In this document: positions 46,001 through 55,351 of the stretch, piece after piece
Numbering within the stretch: the first letter of the stretch is position 1
Layout: each line of letters starts with the position of its first letter
Source of the DNA: Diadema setosum
Lineage: Eukaryota > Echinodermata > Echinoidea > Diadematoida > Diadematidae
Direction: 5' to 3'
Assembly (NCBI GenBank): GCA_033980235.1
Contig: CM067062.1
Coordinates: 15,713,801 to 15,777,800 of the forward strand
DNA length: 64,000 nt
Made by a program: the position numbers and the translations under genes
Notes under the pieces: generated by a model
Seen by the model: only the letters and a program-made list of their open reading frames with translations
Told to the model about the DNA's origin: nothing
The model's database searches: none

Positions 46001-49000
46001 GAATTTACTTGCAAATCCAGCAAGAAACACCGCTTGATTGTCAATCACCACATAAAATACAAGCTACATAATGTACACCTGGCAAGATTGAAATTGCGAG
46101 AAATGATTTCATTGTACTGTGAAATTTGGCAATTTATCTATCGGTTTGGGTGGGTTTGTGCGTTTGAGCAGAGTATGCAAACTTGGCATGCCATCAACTG
46201 AGTCGGGCGTGCGAACGTGGCACCACGCCGACGACTGAGTCAGGCGTGCAAACGTGGCACATAAAGAGTTAGAGCATTCAGGATTCACTCTGCATCTACA
46301 CCACTGAAAAATTTTGACATGTTTGTTTGAATATTCTCCTCTTAGGCTTGATCTAGCAAGATGACATTCATGTGTGTTTAATTTGGCTAATTCATAGTAA
46401 TGATAGTAAAGACCAACTTGCTTCTTTGATTAATGTTGATCTGCTCTCATAGAGCATGAAATGTGTGAAAATTTAGATATTGTGTAATTTGTGTTTGCAG
46501 TATGAGTTTAACATTGGCAGTGAGTTTCATTATTCGAAACACAGAGGTTTACTTTGTGCTTTACTACACTAATGTGAATATGATAACATTTAGAAATATT
46601 TAGGATCATATAAATTTAACTGCAGAATTACCTCTGTCCATAGAATATTTTACTTTGGCCCTGGGCTACCAATTAATTGTGTGAGAGAGAGAGAGAGCTT
46701 CCACTTTCAGAGTATGCAGTATGTCATCTACAGAGGAAAAACCTCATTGCTATTGAAGCTGCCAATTTGCTGCAAGCTAGTGATTGGTCACCTTTTCAAG
46801 CAATGACACCCCGTGCTCCTCAACAGTATCCCCACACTCTTCAATCTTCAATGCATTAAAAAAAATGGTGCCTTCTCGACTGGTGCTCTTAACGGGATTG
46901 TATAGTTTTGGTTGAGACCTGACTTCAGGTTTTTATGCCTCCGCCACGAAGTGGTGCTGGAGGCATTATGTTTTCGGGTTGTCCGTCCGTCCGTCCGTCC
47001 GTCCGTCCTTCCGTCCGTCCGTAATGAATTTTGTGGACAAGGTAACTATCAAAACCTGTTGAGGTATCCTAATGAAACTTGGCATGTATGTGTATTAGGG
47101 GGTGAAGTTGTGCCTATCAACTTTTGGGTGCACATGCTCAAGGTCAAAGGTCAAGGTCAAATACATAAAATTTCACTATTTCCACCATATCTATTGAATG
47201 CCTGAAGATATTTTCTGGAAACTTAGTGTCTACATGTATTACCCAATTAAGATTCTCTGGTGAAAGTTTGGGTCATGAGGTCAAAGTTCAGGTCAAAAGG
47301 GTCAGGGTCAAATACATAAAATTTCACTATTTCCACCATATCTATTGAATGCCTGAAGATATTTTCTTGAAACTTAGTGTATACATGTATTACCCAATTA
47401 AGATTATCTGGTGAAAATTTGGGTCATGAGGTCTAAGGTCAAGTAAAAATATTAAAACATTTTTTTCTCCATACCTTGGAAAATTGTTCAAGGTATCTTC
47501 ATGGAACATAGTATATACATATACTGACTGGAAGTGATTATCTAGAGAATGTAGGGTTCATGGGGTCAAAGGTCAAGTGCAACACTTCAAAATTTTACTA
47601 TTTCCCTCCAATCATGCAATGCCAGCAGGGTTATTTTTTTTTTACACTTGGTGTATGCATACATGTGTAACCTAATAGAAATTCTCTGGAAAGTTTTTTT
47701 TTCTTCTTTTTTTGCCTCAAAGGTCAAAAGGTCAAAGATCAAGTGAAAGTGCTGAACTAACTTTTTCCTCCATATCTCGGAAGTGGCTCAAGTTATCTTG
47801 AAATATAGTACATATCATGCATGTTCTACCTGAAAGTGATTATCTTATGAATTTTAGGGTCAAGGGCCAGATGAAAATGGTAACAATTTACTATTCAATT
47901 CAGAAATTGCACTTTTTCTCCACACCTGTACCTTGAAAATTACTCAATGCCTAAATGTATGAATGGGTCATCCCTAGATACATGCTCTCCTATTCATCCA
48001 ATTAAACCTAGGTCAAGGAAGGTGAACATTCAACACATTTGTGACAAACTTGTCATTTCAATATTTTGCCAATTTTGTGAAAATGTAATCACACATTGTC
48101 CACATGTACTATCTAGACCTATTGGGAAAATCATGCATTATGGCGGAGGCATACCAGTCGCCAAAGCGACATTTCTAGTTCATATTTGTTGGTGAGATAA
48201 TGAGAAACCTCTGATGAAATGTGAAAGAGCATGTAATTCCAGGAGGAATTTAATGTTTGTTTGATGAAAATTGTTTTTGAAATGGCTGAGATATTCAAAC
48301 GAGAGCAGTCCTAATTAAAGATGGGACCCACCTTATATTACGATCACTTTGTTTTACTTCATTTTTGGATGTCGCAGCTATTCCAGAACCGATTTTCATC
48401 TAATAAACTTTCAATTCCTCTTAGAATTGTATGCTCTCTGCTATTTCATAAGTGGTTTTTGATATTTTGCAAAAAGTTTAAAGCCCAATACTCATCTTCA
48501 TCAATTATACTATACCATCCCTTTAAATATGTTTCCGTAGAAACCTGGTGCCGGTCACTCAGCTGTATGTCAGTGTGGATGCCAGCACCAAGGAGAGCCT
48601 CAAGAAGGTGGACCGGCCACTCTTCAGGGACTTCTGGCCTCGCTTCCTGGAGAGTCTCAAGGCACTATCAGACAAGGTATCTGGGTTGCGTCCAGTCTTT
48701 ATACTGTTCATCTGCGTTGGTTGCTTCTGCTTGACTGTATGGAGTATACTACCTATAGGCCTACAGGCTGGATATACTAGTAATGGTTATGTTGCTAATG
48801 TTCATAATGAAGATGATGATGATGATGGTGGTGGTGGTGGTGGTGGTGAATATAATGATGAAAGTAATGATCATTGATGATACTGATGATATTGAAAGAG
48901 TTGGAGATTGGGCTAAGTCTTATGGCTTGCTCCATTATAATCTGCAGTGATTAGTACTAGTCTGCAGATATTATTATGCAGGCGAGCATGAGGTAGAAAT

Positions 49001-52000
49001 ACTGAAATTGACGCAGTACCAAAAATTGATGCAGTACCAATTGTATGAAGTTGTTTCACAGGAAAAAATTGATATTTTGTTTCCCTCCCCCCCCCCCCCC
49101 ACTGTTCATGTTTTGCCATCCCTTTCCAAACTTGTCTGGGATGCTGAACCTTTTGTGTCTTCTGCCCAGGGTCAGCGAACTGTGTACCGTCTCACACTGG
49201 TGAAGTCTTGGAATGATGAGGAGATTCAGTCATATGCTGAGCTCATAGAGCTGGGCAAACCAGATTTCATTGAGGTCAAGGTAATCTTTCCTCAGTAATT
49301 ATGTCAGAGATAGATTCTACCTTTTTTTTTTTCTTTTCTTTTTTTAATACCTCTGCCACAAATTGTTACCAAAGGCATTATTTTTCCTTGAAGAAGCTGT
49401 CATTTAATCCATTGAGGAAGAGTTCCTGGTATACTCGGGCAGATGTATATGGGAAATGCGTGTTGTAGCAAAATCAGTCCGTCCTCAACGGGTTAATATC
49501 AATCAAACTTGTAATAATTGAAGCAGGTGTAAGCACACAAAGCAAAAAGATTTTTTTTTTTTTTGCTTTGTTTTAAGTTTTCAGAAAGGGGATGATACCC
49601 TAGATATGGCATGATTTCCTTGACGTAACACATTTATTCAAAGAAATGTAAAGTGCTAACAATTATATCACAGTACTGCAACTCAAATGCTAGTGATAGT
49701 AATCACATGCTTTGGTATGCACAAAAAGCACATTGCTACAATGTCATAACACTTTATCCCTGATGTATCTTGATATAAAGAATCTTGAAGAATGTAACGT
49801 TCAAAATAAAGGAAACAAATTCTGCAAGCAAGCACATTGGTCATTTGGTCACAGTGAATTATTAGGTAATTCTGAGATGACATCCTTACATTCAATTTTT
49901 AAGAACCTTCCACTAATACATTTTTTTTTTAAATAGTTTTGGCTTACATGTTTTCTGATTTGTAATTTTGCAATGGCTCCCCATGCATTGTTACATGTAG
50001 ACCAGTTTAACACAGGAGACATTACAACCAGATTCTACTTGACCTTTTTCACTCAATATCATTAATCTGTTTGTGATCATTGTAATATAATACAGGGTGT
50101 CACCTACTGCGGGGAATCCAAGGCGAGTACGCTGACGATGCAGAACGTTCCATGGCATGAGGAGGTTGTCTTCTTTGTGAAGAAGCTTATGGATCTCCTG
50201 CCCAGCTACGAGATCGCCTGCGAGCACGAACACTCAAACTGTGTCTTAGCAGCCAACACCAAGGTGTGCATTCAGAGGGCAACAACACCCAAGAAAGTTT
50301 TTTCTTCAAATAAACAATTCTTGCATTGAGTTAAAATATATGATTTTCTTATAGCAAATTATAAACAAAATTTCCCTTAATGTAACTAGATACCAGTTAT
50401 TAAGTGTTTGAGAAGTAGCCATGATAAGAAGAAATCAGAACTTAGCTATCAGGCCGAAGCTTGGAAATCTAGTGGATATGACGCCTGTCTAGCAATCAGG
50501 AGGTCATGCTTTCAAAATCCACTCGAGTATGTATGCCCATGATTATTATCATGGCTTCTACTCGGACACTAGTAATATATGTTTATTTCCTGTATAAGCT
50601 GAATGTATGATTAATGTTTGTTAGCAGCAGTTATTCTCTTATGATTTAAAACAGTAATAACACACGGTTTCATCAAATGTTAGTTTTATCATTGATGATA
50701 ATTGTGAAATATTGTTATGCCATCTAGTATAAAAGAAACCATGTTTTCATAATGCACTAAAAGTTCATAGTCATGAAAAGATAGTGGGTTTATTATGTGT
50801 TTATGTTTATGATCAGAATGTAGACATAATCATGGTTTTTGATCAGTGCACTCTCTCAGCTCTGTTTCTGTGTTCTCGCAAATTGCATTGTGCATTTAAA
50901 GGGATGGTACAATATTGGTGGAGATGAGAATTGGGCTTTTAAGTTTTTGCGAGATACCAAGAAAACACTTAAGAAATAGTACAGAGCATACCATTTTAAG
51001 AGGAATTCAAAGTTTATTTGATGAAAATCGGGTTTGGAATGACTGAAACATCCAAAAACAAAGTAAAACAAAGCGATCATAACAAAGTGTGGGTCCCACA
51101 CTTTATTAGAATCACTCTGTTTTGAATATATCAGCCATTTCAAAACCAATTTTCATCAAATAAACATTGAATTCCTCATGGAATTACATGCTCTTTCATA
51201 TTTCATACAAGGTTTCTCATTATCTCACCAAAAAATGATAGAAACCTGAAATTAGGTCTCAACCAAAACTATACGATCCCTTTAACCTGTCAAAGACTAG
51301 TCCTGAGTATACTCGGGCAGGTGTCTATGGGAAATGTGTGTTATAGCAAAATCAGCCCGTCTTCAATAGGTTAAAGGGACTGTACAGTTCTGGTTGAGGT
51401 GAGGATTTAGCTTTAAACGTTTTGCGAGATATTCAGAAACCACTCTATGACATGTCAAAGAGCATGTAATTCTAAGGGGTATCGAAAGTTTATTTGATGA
51501 AAATCGGTTTTGAAATGGTTGAGATATTCAAAACGAGGTGAAACATAGAGATCCTAATAAAAGGCGTGGCCTGCCGCCTTTTATTATTATCACTTTTTTG
51601 GATATCTCAGCCATTTGAAAACCAATTTTCATCAAATAAACTTTGAATCCTTCTTAAACTTACATGCTCTTTCTTATTTCATAAGAGGTTTCTCATTATT
51701 TCACTTGGGAATGTTCAAAACATGAATCCCCATCTCAACCAGTACTGTACAGTCCCTTTAATGACTGTATTTTTTTTCTTTTGATTAGATATTGAAGGAT
51801 ACAAAAAAATGTGCTAGATATTTATTGTTTGTGATTAATCAATTTTTGTAATATGGTATCCATTTTGCTGCATGCAGTTCAAAAAAGATGGGGAGTGGTG
51901 GACTTGGATTGACTACCCACAATTCCATGCGCTGATGGCTGAGTATGAGGCTAGCAATGGAGAGAGGCTATTTTCTTCTGAGGATTACATGGCTAGGACG

Positions 52001-52099
52001 CCCTCGTGGGCCGTGTACGGCAGCAAGGAGCAGGGATTTGATCCCGAGGAGACCCGATTCTTCAGGAAAGGAAAGAAAAAAGACTTGTCTGGCTGTTGA
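32786..52099 (+). CDS. TYW1: TYW1, 4-demethylwyosine synthase, complete
   Basis: TYW1 condenses N1-methylguanosine-37 of tRNA-Phe with pyruvate-derived carbons to form the tricyclic wyosine core. Seventeen coding exons join in phase to 714 residues (human 732). Order: N-terminal hydrophobic segment (about 8-22), a transmembrane helix (about 44-61), a flavodoxin domain (about 90-235) with FMN loop FYGTQTGTAK and VFGLGNSLY, an acidic linker containing DVEDLG, and a radical-SAM domain (about 350-690) with CxxxCxxC at Cys398, Cys402 and Cys405 (LACANKCVFC). Near-identical blocks include CRWTKSMLRGRGGCYKH, HCALSLVGEPIMYP and IACEHEHSNC, and it ends ...DLSGC like the family. The start ATG is preceded by an in-frame stop at 32753. 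All junctions are GT-AG. Confidence 0.96.
33515..33795. repeat. Degenerate 60-75 bp tandem repeat in TYW1 intron 1
   Basis: Three copies pair a CACAGCCCAGTCGCTGT-like segment (about 33521, 33660, 33732) with a GCGTCTGGTCGGGCTAG-like segment (about 33551, 33709, 33776). Single related pieces lie at 30565-30620, 30976 and 31376, in and around the malectin side of the promoter. Confidence 0.65.
34657..34766 (+). CDS. TYW1: TYW1 coding exon 2
   Basis: Encodes the membrane helix VFVICISVIAVAIGLIFW followed by basic SRQKRNDVR; donor GTATGT. Vertebrate TYW1 also has an N-terminal membrane segment. Confidence 0.82.
35342..36110. mobile_element. CTGTAAAAGTGG MITE with nested insertion
   Basis: Ends CTGTAAAAGTGGAAATTTT and AAAATATCCACTTTTACAG, flanked by TA (35340-35341 and 36111-36112). 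The body is interrupted by the TTAA MITE at 35451-36018, leaving about 200 bp of host element. Confidence 0.8.
35451..36018. mobile_element. TTAAAGGACAAGTTCA-family MITE, nested copy
   Basis: TTAA borders and ends TTAAAGGACAAGTTCACC / GGTGAACTTGTCCTTTAA. About the same length and layout as the copy at 23346-23911. Lies in TYW1 intron 2, 209 bp before exon 3. Confidence 0.87.
36228..36326 (+). CDS. TYW1: TYW1 coding exon 3
   Basis: Linker then the first flavodoxin strand and FMN phosphate loop, RIFYGTQTGTAK. Phase 0 at both ends. Confidence 0.95.
37165..37263 (+). CDS. TYW1: TYW1 coding exon 4
   Basis: Second flavodoxin helix and strand, KFALQLADEAQ...DLKDFDPEKH. Confidence 0.94.
38012..38206 (+). 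CDS. TYW1: TYW1 coding exon 5
   Basis: Core of the flavodoxin domain with VATYTNGEPPD, AKWFYQWL and AVFGLGNSLYQDHYN, which contact flavin in the family. Confidence 0.95.
38402..39562 (+). mobile_element. Helitron-like element, family 1, copy 1
   Basis: Begins TATGCCTCCGCCACGAAGTG, then a hairpin, a (GTCC/GTCT)n microsatellite (38445-38529), several internal ~130-bp repeats carrying AGGTCA motifs and TTGAAACTTAGTGTA, then subterminal TATGGCGGAGGC, a hairpin GTCGCCATAGCGAC and the end ATTTCTAG. This matches the helentron/HINE layout. In TYW1 intron 5; no coding capacity. Confidence 0.65.
39748..39847 (+). CDS. TYW1: TYW1 coding exon 6
   Basis: End of flavodoxin domain, WLLDLGASPLLPRGEGD...SKHG; ends in phase 1. 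Confidence 0.94.
40363..40499 (+). CDS. TYW1: TYW1 coding exon 7
   Basis: MEADFEAWKSSLFESLK then a Cys/Lys-rich linker (CACKEGGSC), matching the human SIEADFRAWK region. The long open frame visible here in another frame is a shadow. Confidence 0.92.
40987..41115 (+). CDS. TYW1: TYW1 coding exon 8
   Basis: Acidic inter-domain linker ending DVIDVEDLGAVMSRMKNAQ; the DVEDLG motif is conserved in animal TYW1. Confidence 0.92.
42043..42121 (+). CDS. TYW1: TYW1 coding exon 9
   Basis: Linker into the radical-SAM domain, EMVTPTIRKNLTKQ (human AMITPALREALTKQ). Ends in phase 1. Confidence 0.93.
42448..42500 (+). CDS. TYW1: TYW1 coding exon 10
   Basis: A 53-nt exon giving GYRIIGSHSGVKLCRWTK, nearly identical to human. 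Confidence 0.96.
43240..43358 (+). CDS. TYW1: TYW1 coding exon 11 (iron-sulfur cluster)
   Basis: SMLRGRGGCYKHTFYGIES then SLACANKCVFCWR. The CxxxCxxC cysteines ligate the 4Fe-4S cluster that binds SAM. Ends in phase 2, 59 nt before a long G-rich tract. Confidence 0.97.
43417..43452. repeat. G-rich tract after TYW1 exon 11
   Basis: 36 bases that are almost all G with three breaks, on the transcribed sense strand, so both DNA and pre-mRNA could form G-quadruplexes. Confidence 0.9.
44379..44488 (+). CDS. TYW1: TYW1 coding exon 12
   Basis: HHTNPVGTEWRWQMDD...NMIKQFKG, first helices of the radical-SAM barrel. Confidence 0.96.
44532..45088. mobile_element. Pogo/Tigger-like MITE with GCGGCCAC repeats
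   Basis: Terminal inverted repeats CAGTCAAACCTGYCTATAGC, flanked by TA (44530-44531, 45089-45090). Several tandem TATAGCGGCCACCTGTC units lie inside both ends. Non-coding; in TYW1 intron 12. Confidence 0.88.
45513..45690 (+). CDS. TYW1: TYW1 coding exon 13
   Basis: VPGVKPERMGEAMKV, HCALSLVGEPIMYPKINR and ISSFLVTNAQFPDAIK; the GEP motif is a SAM-binding element of the family. Notably GC-rich compared with flanking introns. Confidence 0.97.
46889..48526. mobile_element. TTAAAGGGATGG-family MITE split by a helitron-like element
   Basis: Left piece 46889-46932 (TTAACGGGATTGTATAG...) and right piece 48179-48526 (ending CTATACCATCCCTTTAA) together match the family copies at 25084 and 50896 in order. 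The gap is exactly the helitron-like element at 46933-48178. The right end sits 14 nt before TYW1 exon 14. Confidence 0.8.
46933..48178 (+). mobile_element. Helitron-like element, family 1, copy 2
   Basis: Same ends and internal order as 38402-39562: TATGCCTCCGCCACGAAGTG, (GTCC)n at 46980-47021, AGGTCA-rich internal repeats, TATGGCGGAGGC, hairpin, ATTTCTAG. Flanked by T on both sides. In TYW1 intron 13. Confidence 0.65.
48541..48676 (+). CDS. TYW1: TYW1 coding exon 14
   Basis: NLVPVTQLYVSVDASTKES and PLFRDFWPRFLESLKAL. Its acceptor lies 14 nt after the end of a MITE (see findings). Confidence 0.96.
49170..49280 (+). CDS. TYW1: TYW1 coding exon 15
   Basis: QRTVYRLTLVKSWNDEEIQ and PDFIEVK, barrel strands beta-5/6. 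Confidence 0.96.
49347..49385 (+). mobile_element. 5' remnant of helitron-like family 1
   Basis: TACCTCTGCCACAAATTGTTACCAAAGGCATTAT is a degenerate copy of the family 1 left hairpin; no GTCC repeat or right end follows. Confidence 0.5.
49404..49496. mobile_element. 93-bp TTAA MITE, copy 1
   Basis: TTAATCCATTGAGGA and TCCTCAACGGGTTAA ends, TTAA on both sides. Contains TATACTCGGGCAGRTGT, shared with the copy at 51282-51374. Confidence 0.8.
50096..50263 (+). CDS. TYW1: TYW1 coding exon 16
   Basis: GVTYCGESKASTLTMQNVPW and IACEHEHSNCVL, highly conserved around the tRNA-binding face. Confidence 0.96.
50896..51285. mobile_element. TTAAAGGGATGG-family MITE
   Basis: Uninterrupted copy with ends TTAAAGGGATGGTACAAT and TATACGATCCCTTTAA. 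It serves as the empty-site reference for the interrupted copy at 46889-48526. First of three elements joined through shared TTAA sites in TYW1 intron 16. Confidence 0.87.
51282..51374. mobile_element. 93-bp TTAA MITE, copy 2
   Basis: Exactly the same length as 49404-49496 and about 80% similar by eye. Its TTAA ends are shared with the neighbouring elements on both sides. Confidence 0.8.
51371..51761. mobile_element. TTAAAGGGACTGTACAGT MITE
   Basis: Ends TTAAAGGGACTGTACAGT and ACTGTACAGTCCCTTTAA are a perfect inverted pair; interior is related to the TTAAAGGGATGG family. Third of the joined elements. Confidence 0.87.
51878..52099 (+). CDS. TYW1: TYW1 coding exon 17 (last)
   Basis: GEWWTWIDYPQF and SSEDYMARTPSWAVYGS to a basic tail ending DLSGC and TGA. 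Confidence 0.96.
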   Translation, partial: FKKDGEWWTWIDYPQFHALMAEYEASNGERLFSSEDYMARTPSWAVYGSKEQGFDPEETRFFRKGKKKDLSGC

Positions 52100-52809
52100 T
52101 GAACACTGAGTGAAGTGATCAGCAGCCTTCATCTCAACTCGAATGTATTTGTTAGAAGTTGCATTTCATTGGAAGCGTTATGCTTAATAACAAACAGTGC
52201 ATTGGTTTCGATAAGTATGGGTGGAAGACAGATTTGCAGGAAATGAAATCTGAGAGAGAGGAGAGATAGACAGATGGACATACAGTTATTGCGTGTGATT
52301 TTATGAGCTAGCATGTGAATCCATTCACTTAGTACATAAGAGGTTGCTGTTTTTTGAGGGGGGAGGGGATGGGGATTTATGTGTCACCATTTGTGATGTG
52401 CAGCAAAATCTTTGCCCACAACAGCAAATTGTATGGTGATGACCCAAAGCAAACTCATTTGCCTCACACAGAGCACAATTTCTGTCTCTGTAGCTGTATG
52501 AGTACCAGTTACATGATGTGTTATGTCAAATTATGTGTTTCTAGGGTATCAGCACATTACTAACTGTAAACGATAATTTTGAGGAAGTATGAATTACAGT
52601 TGAACTCCCATGTTTTAAACACAATACAAATAAGTCTTCCAGTTGTGTGAAGTGATGTGTTTGAACTTAATTAAATACAGTGTACTAATTATGAACTCAT
52701 CCCAAGCCAGTCAGAAAGGATGAAAATACACTCTTTGTTCAAATAGACATATTGTTAAGAGAGCAATTAAGAAAAGAAAACAGTGAAAGTTCTATGAAAT
52801 TCTTTTTAG

Positions 52810-52815
52810 AATAAA
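52810..52815 (+). terminator. Candidate TYW1 polyadenylation signal
   Basis: AATAAA about 710 bp after the TYW1 stop codon; the first clear one in the 3' flank. The poly(A) site itself cannot be placed. Confidence 0.5.
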
Positions 52816-52920
52816 GAAGGTTGTAGAATGTAATGGTTTAGTGTGAATTTCAGTAAATAATCGCAACCACAGGTGCAAATGTGATAGGAGATTTTATGGG
52901 TAAACATACAGGTCCCATGC

Positions 52921-53276
52921 TAGCCTTTAAACAAGATGACTCGCTCTGCGTGCCCGCGTATAGCGCGTTTACCCCACAAACCTGTTGGCCGGCGAGTGGA
53001 GCGAGCCGCCTTTATCCACTCGTTCAGGGATGTGTACTTTTGTCGTTGTTGTTGCTTTATATTCTTTGCTAAATTTGCGTACAAATTTGACGCAGAAAAT
53101 ACACACGGCACCAAGGCAAGCCTCGTAGGCTTGCCTTGGTGCCGTGTGTACACATCTGTGTACACATCCCTGAACGAGTGGATAAAGGCGGCTCGCTCCA
53201 CTCGCCGGCCAACAGGTTTGTGGGGTAAACGCGCTATACGGGGGCACGCAGAGCGAGTCGCCTTGTTTAAAGGCTA
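52921..53276. mobile_element. Foldback element with 9-bp target duplication
   Basis: Two 117-bp arms (52921-53037 and 53160-53276) are inverted copies with three mismatches, beginning TAGCCTTTAAACAAG. A second, perfect 23-bp hairpin with a 3-nt loop sits inside (53101-53149). GTCCCATGC flanks both sides (52912-52920, 53277-53285). A 9-bp duplication fits Mutator-like elements. Confidence 0.9.
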
Positions 53277-55294
53277 GTCCCATGCTTGCTTTTATGCAGG
53301 TTCTCACTAAATTCTTTGCTTTGACAAATTTGTAGAGATATTGATGGTCTTTCATACCAAATTGTACAAGAATCAACTACAGGGCATTGATGAATATGTA
53401 AAGAGGGATATATTGTACTTTGCTGAATCAGTGATGACTAAGACACTGTTTGTGATTTTTTTTTTTAATGTGCAAACATACTTTTGTGAAACTTTGCAAA
53501 TTGCATGAGGAGCCACAATTTACAAGAGTAAAACGCATGTGAATGTTTTTATTTACACAATCCAGTACATGGAGTATACTCCTAATTTTTGCATGGTCTG
53601 CAATTCACAAAAGTTTCATGTTGTGAAAAAGGCTGTTGGCTCTATTTTGCGAAAATTTCATACGGCTTATATTTCTTGTTTTACCATATTTAATCATGAC
53701 CAATGACACTTTAACAAACATGCATAACCTTAAAGTACCTATTATTTCACATTTTGTTTGATTTCATTAAAACTCATACTGAGCTTGCTCGTTTGAGTTT
53801 ACTCCTTGTATTTAGGTCCACCTTGAACTCGGAGTGGAGTTTTCTTTTACCCGTGATATCTTTGTAAACCTGAATGCGGAGCATTGGCCACAGTACACAA
53901 TGCTCTCAATGATTCCAATCATTTTATTGCTCCTCTCGATGCTGGCAGTAAAGTGTACTGAAAGGGAGATGGAGTTGCCAATTTGAACAATTGTTGTCCA
54001 AGGCTAAGGTGGAACGGAGATTATGCAAAGCCAATTATTCATCATTGGTATCTATCTCAAGTCATGAGTTTTAGTGTATGCAGATTCGGAGCCAGGGAGA
54101 TACACTGGCACATTGCTGGCTGCTGTGCTATTAATCCATTGCCTGCTGGAGTGGAGTGTTTTACACATTGAACCCATTGGAATATATCGTGTCTAGGAGG
54201 CAAGTGGTTAAAGGGTTGTCCCAATTCTTTACATATTAATGGTGATGATAATGGCAATGATAAAAATGCATGTGACATTTGACTCAACGGCGCGCTGCAG
54301 GCTGTGGTCACTGTCTTTTAAAGGTAGGGGATACCTTTTACAGACCTCCCAAAATGCAGCAAAACATTAAATATGAACCTCAGGGGACTTGCTTAGGCCA
54401 CTGCTTAGAAATTTGGAAGTCAACAGTTATCTAAAATTTGAATAATGCACAAAACTCAACTTCTCAGTAGTTCTGTGTGTCAGCCACACTTAAGCCTTTT
54501 TGTTGCATTCTTCTGTATTTGTGATCTATAAACACAAATCTAAAAGTACAAGAGCTGATGTAATAACATATAGAGTGCGTGGCAAGAATGTATATAGAAA
54601 TGTTAGTAAGTGTTGATGAACTTTCTTCACAAAATATACATGATGGACACACATGCAGTACATGGGTCTGCAAAGGTAGCCTAGTAATGTACTGGAATTT
54701 ACGGTGAGCCCCGAAAACAATTCAATTCAAAATCTAACGGTCAAAAAAATGTACTAAATGTTACCTTCCTCTTTCAATACTTTATGGGAGTTTCTAATAT
54801 GATACTCTCTTCAACATACCACTGTATTTATACAACTCTTCATTTAAGGCGTGCAAATGGGATTCCCTACCTTTAAAGTGTTTTCTGTCATTGATGTTAT
54901 AATCAACACTAATTCACATTATCAGAGGAAACCCTACATTTGGATTCCATTCAACTGCAAGTTTTGTTAGTAAACTTTTTTTAAAAACTGCCGCAGTGTC
55001 AGTGTTCATCATTGATACTTCTGCCATGCTGTAACTTGTTTTACCCTCTCTGTACATACATTGTATTTTACTGTTTATCTTGGCACAAACATAGGCTAAA
55101 TACAGTAAATATGCATGATGCTGATGAGTCAATGCAGAGGTGTCATTTATTTCTTCTTCTTCTCTTTGTAGCATTATGTACATGTACCGTTTTTTCGCCC
55201 AATGTGCATGTCATGGAAAATAATTACAGTTTTTGCAAATTGTGCTACTGCATTTTACACATGTCTATGGGAGGGAGGGTTAAAGTACTGTTTT

Positions 55295-55313
55295 ACACAC
55301 ACATACACACACA

Positions 55314-55349
<36 letters not shown>
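55295..55349. repeat. (CA)n microsatellite
   Basis: About 25 CA units with two interruptions. Confidence 0.95.

Positions 55350-55351
<2 letters not shown>

Noticed and set aside
46190..46262. Short duplicated ACTGAGTCRGGCGTGC segment
   Set aside because: Only two imperfect copies; too little to call a repeat family or regulatory element.
38445..47021. CRISPR-like direct repeats considered for the GTCC tracts and AGGTCA units
   Set aside because: Short, irregular eukaryotic microsatellite and transposon-internal repeats without unique spacers; no cas genes and the host is eukaryotic.
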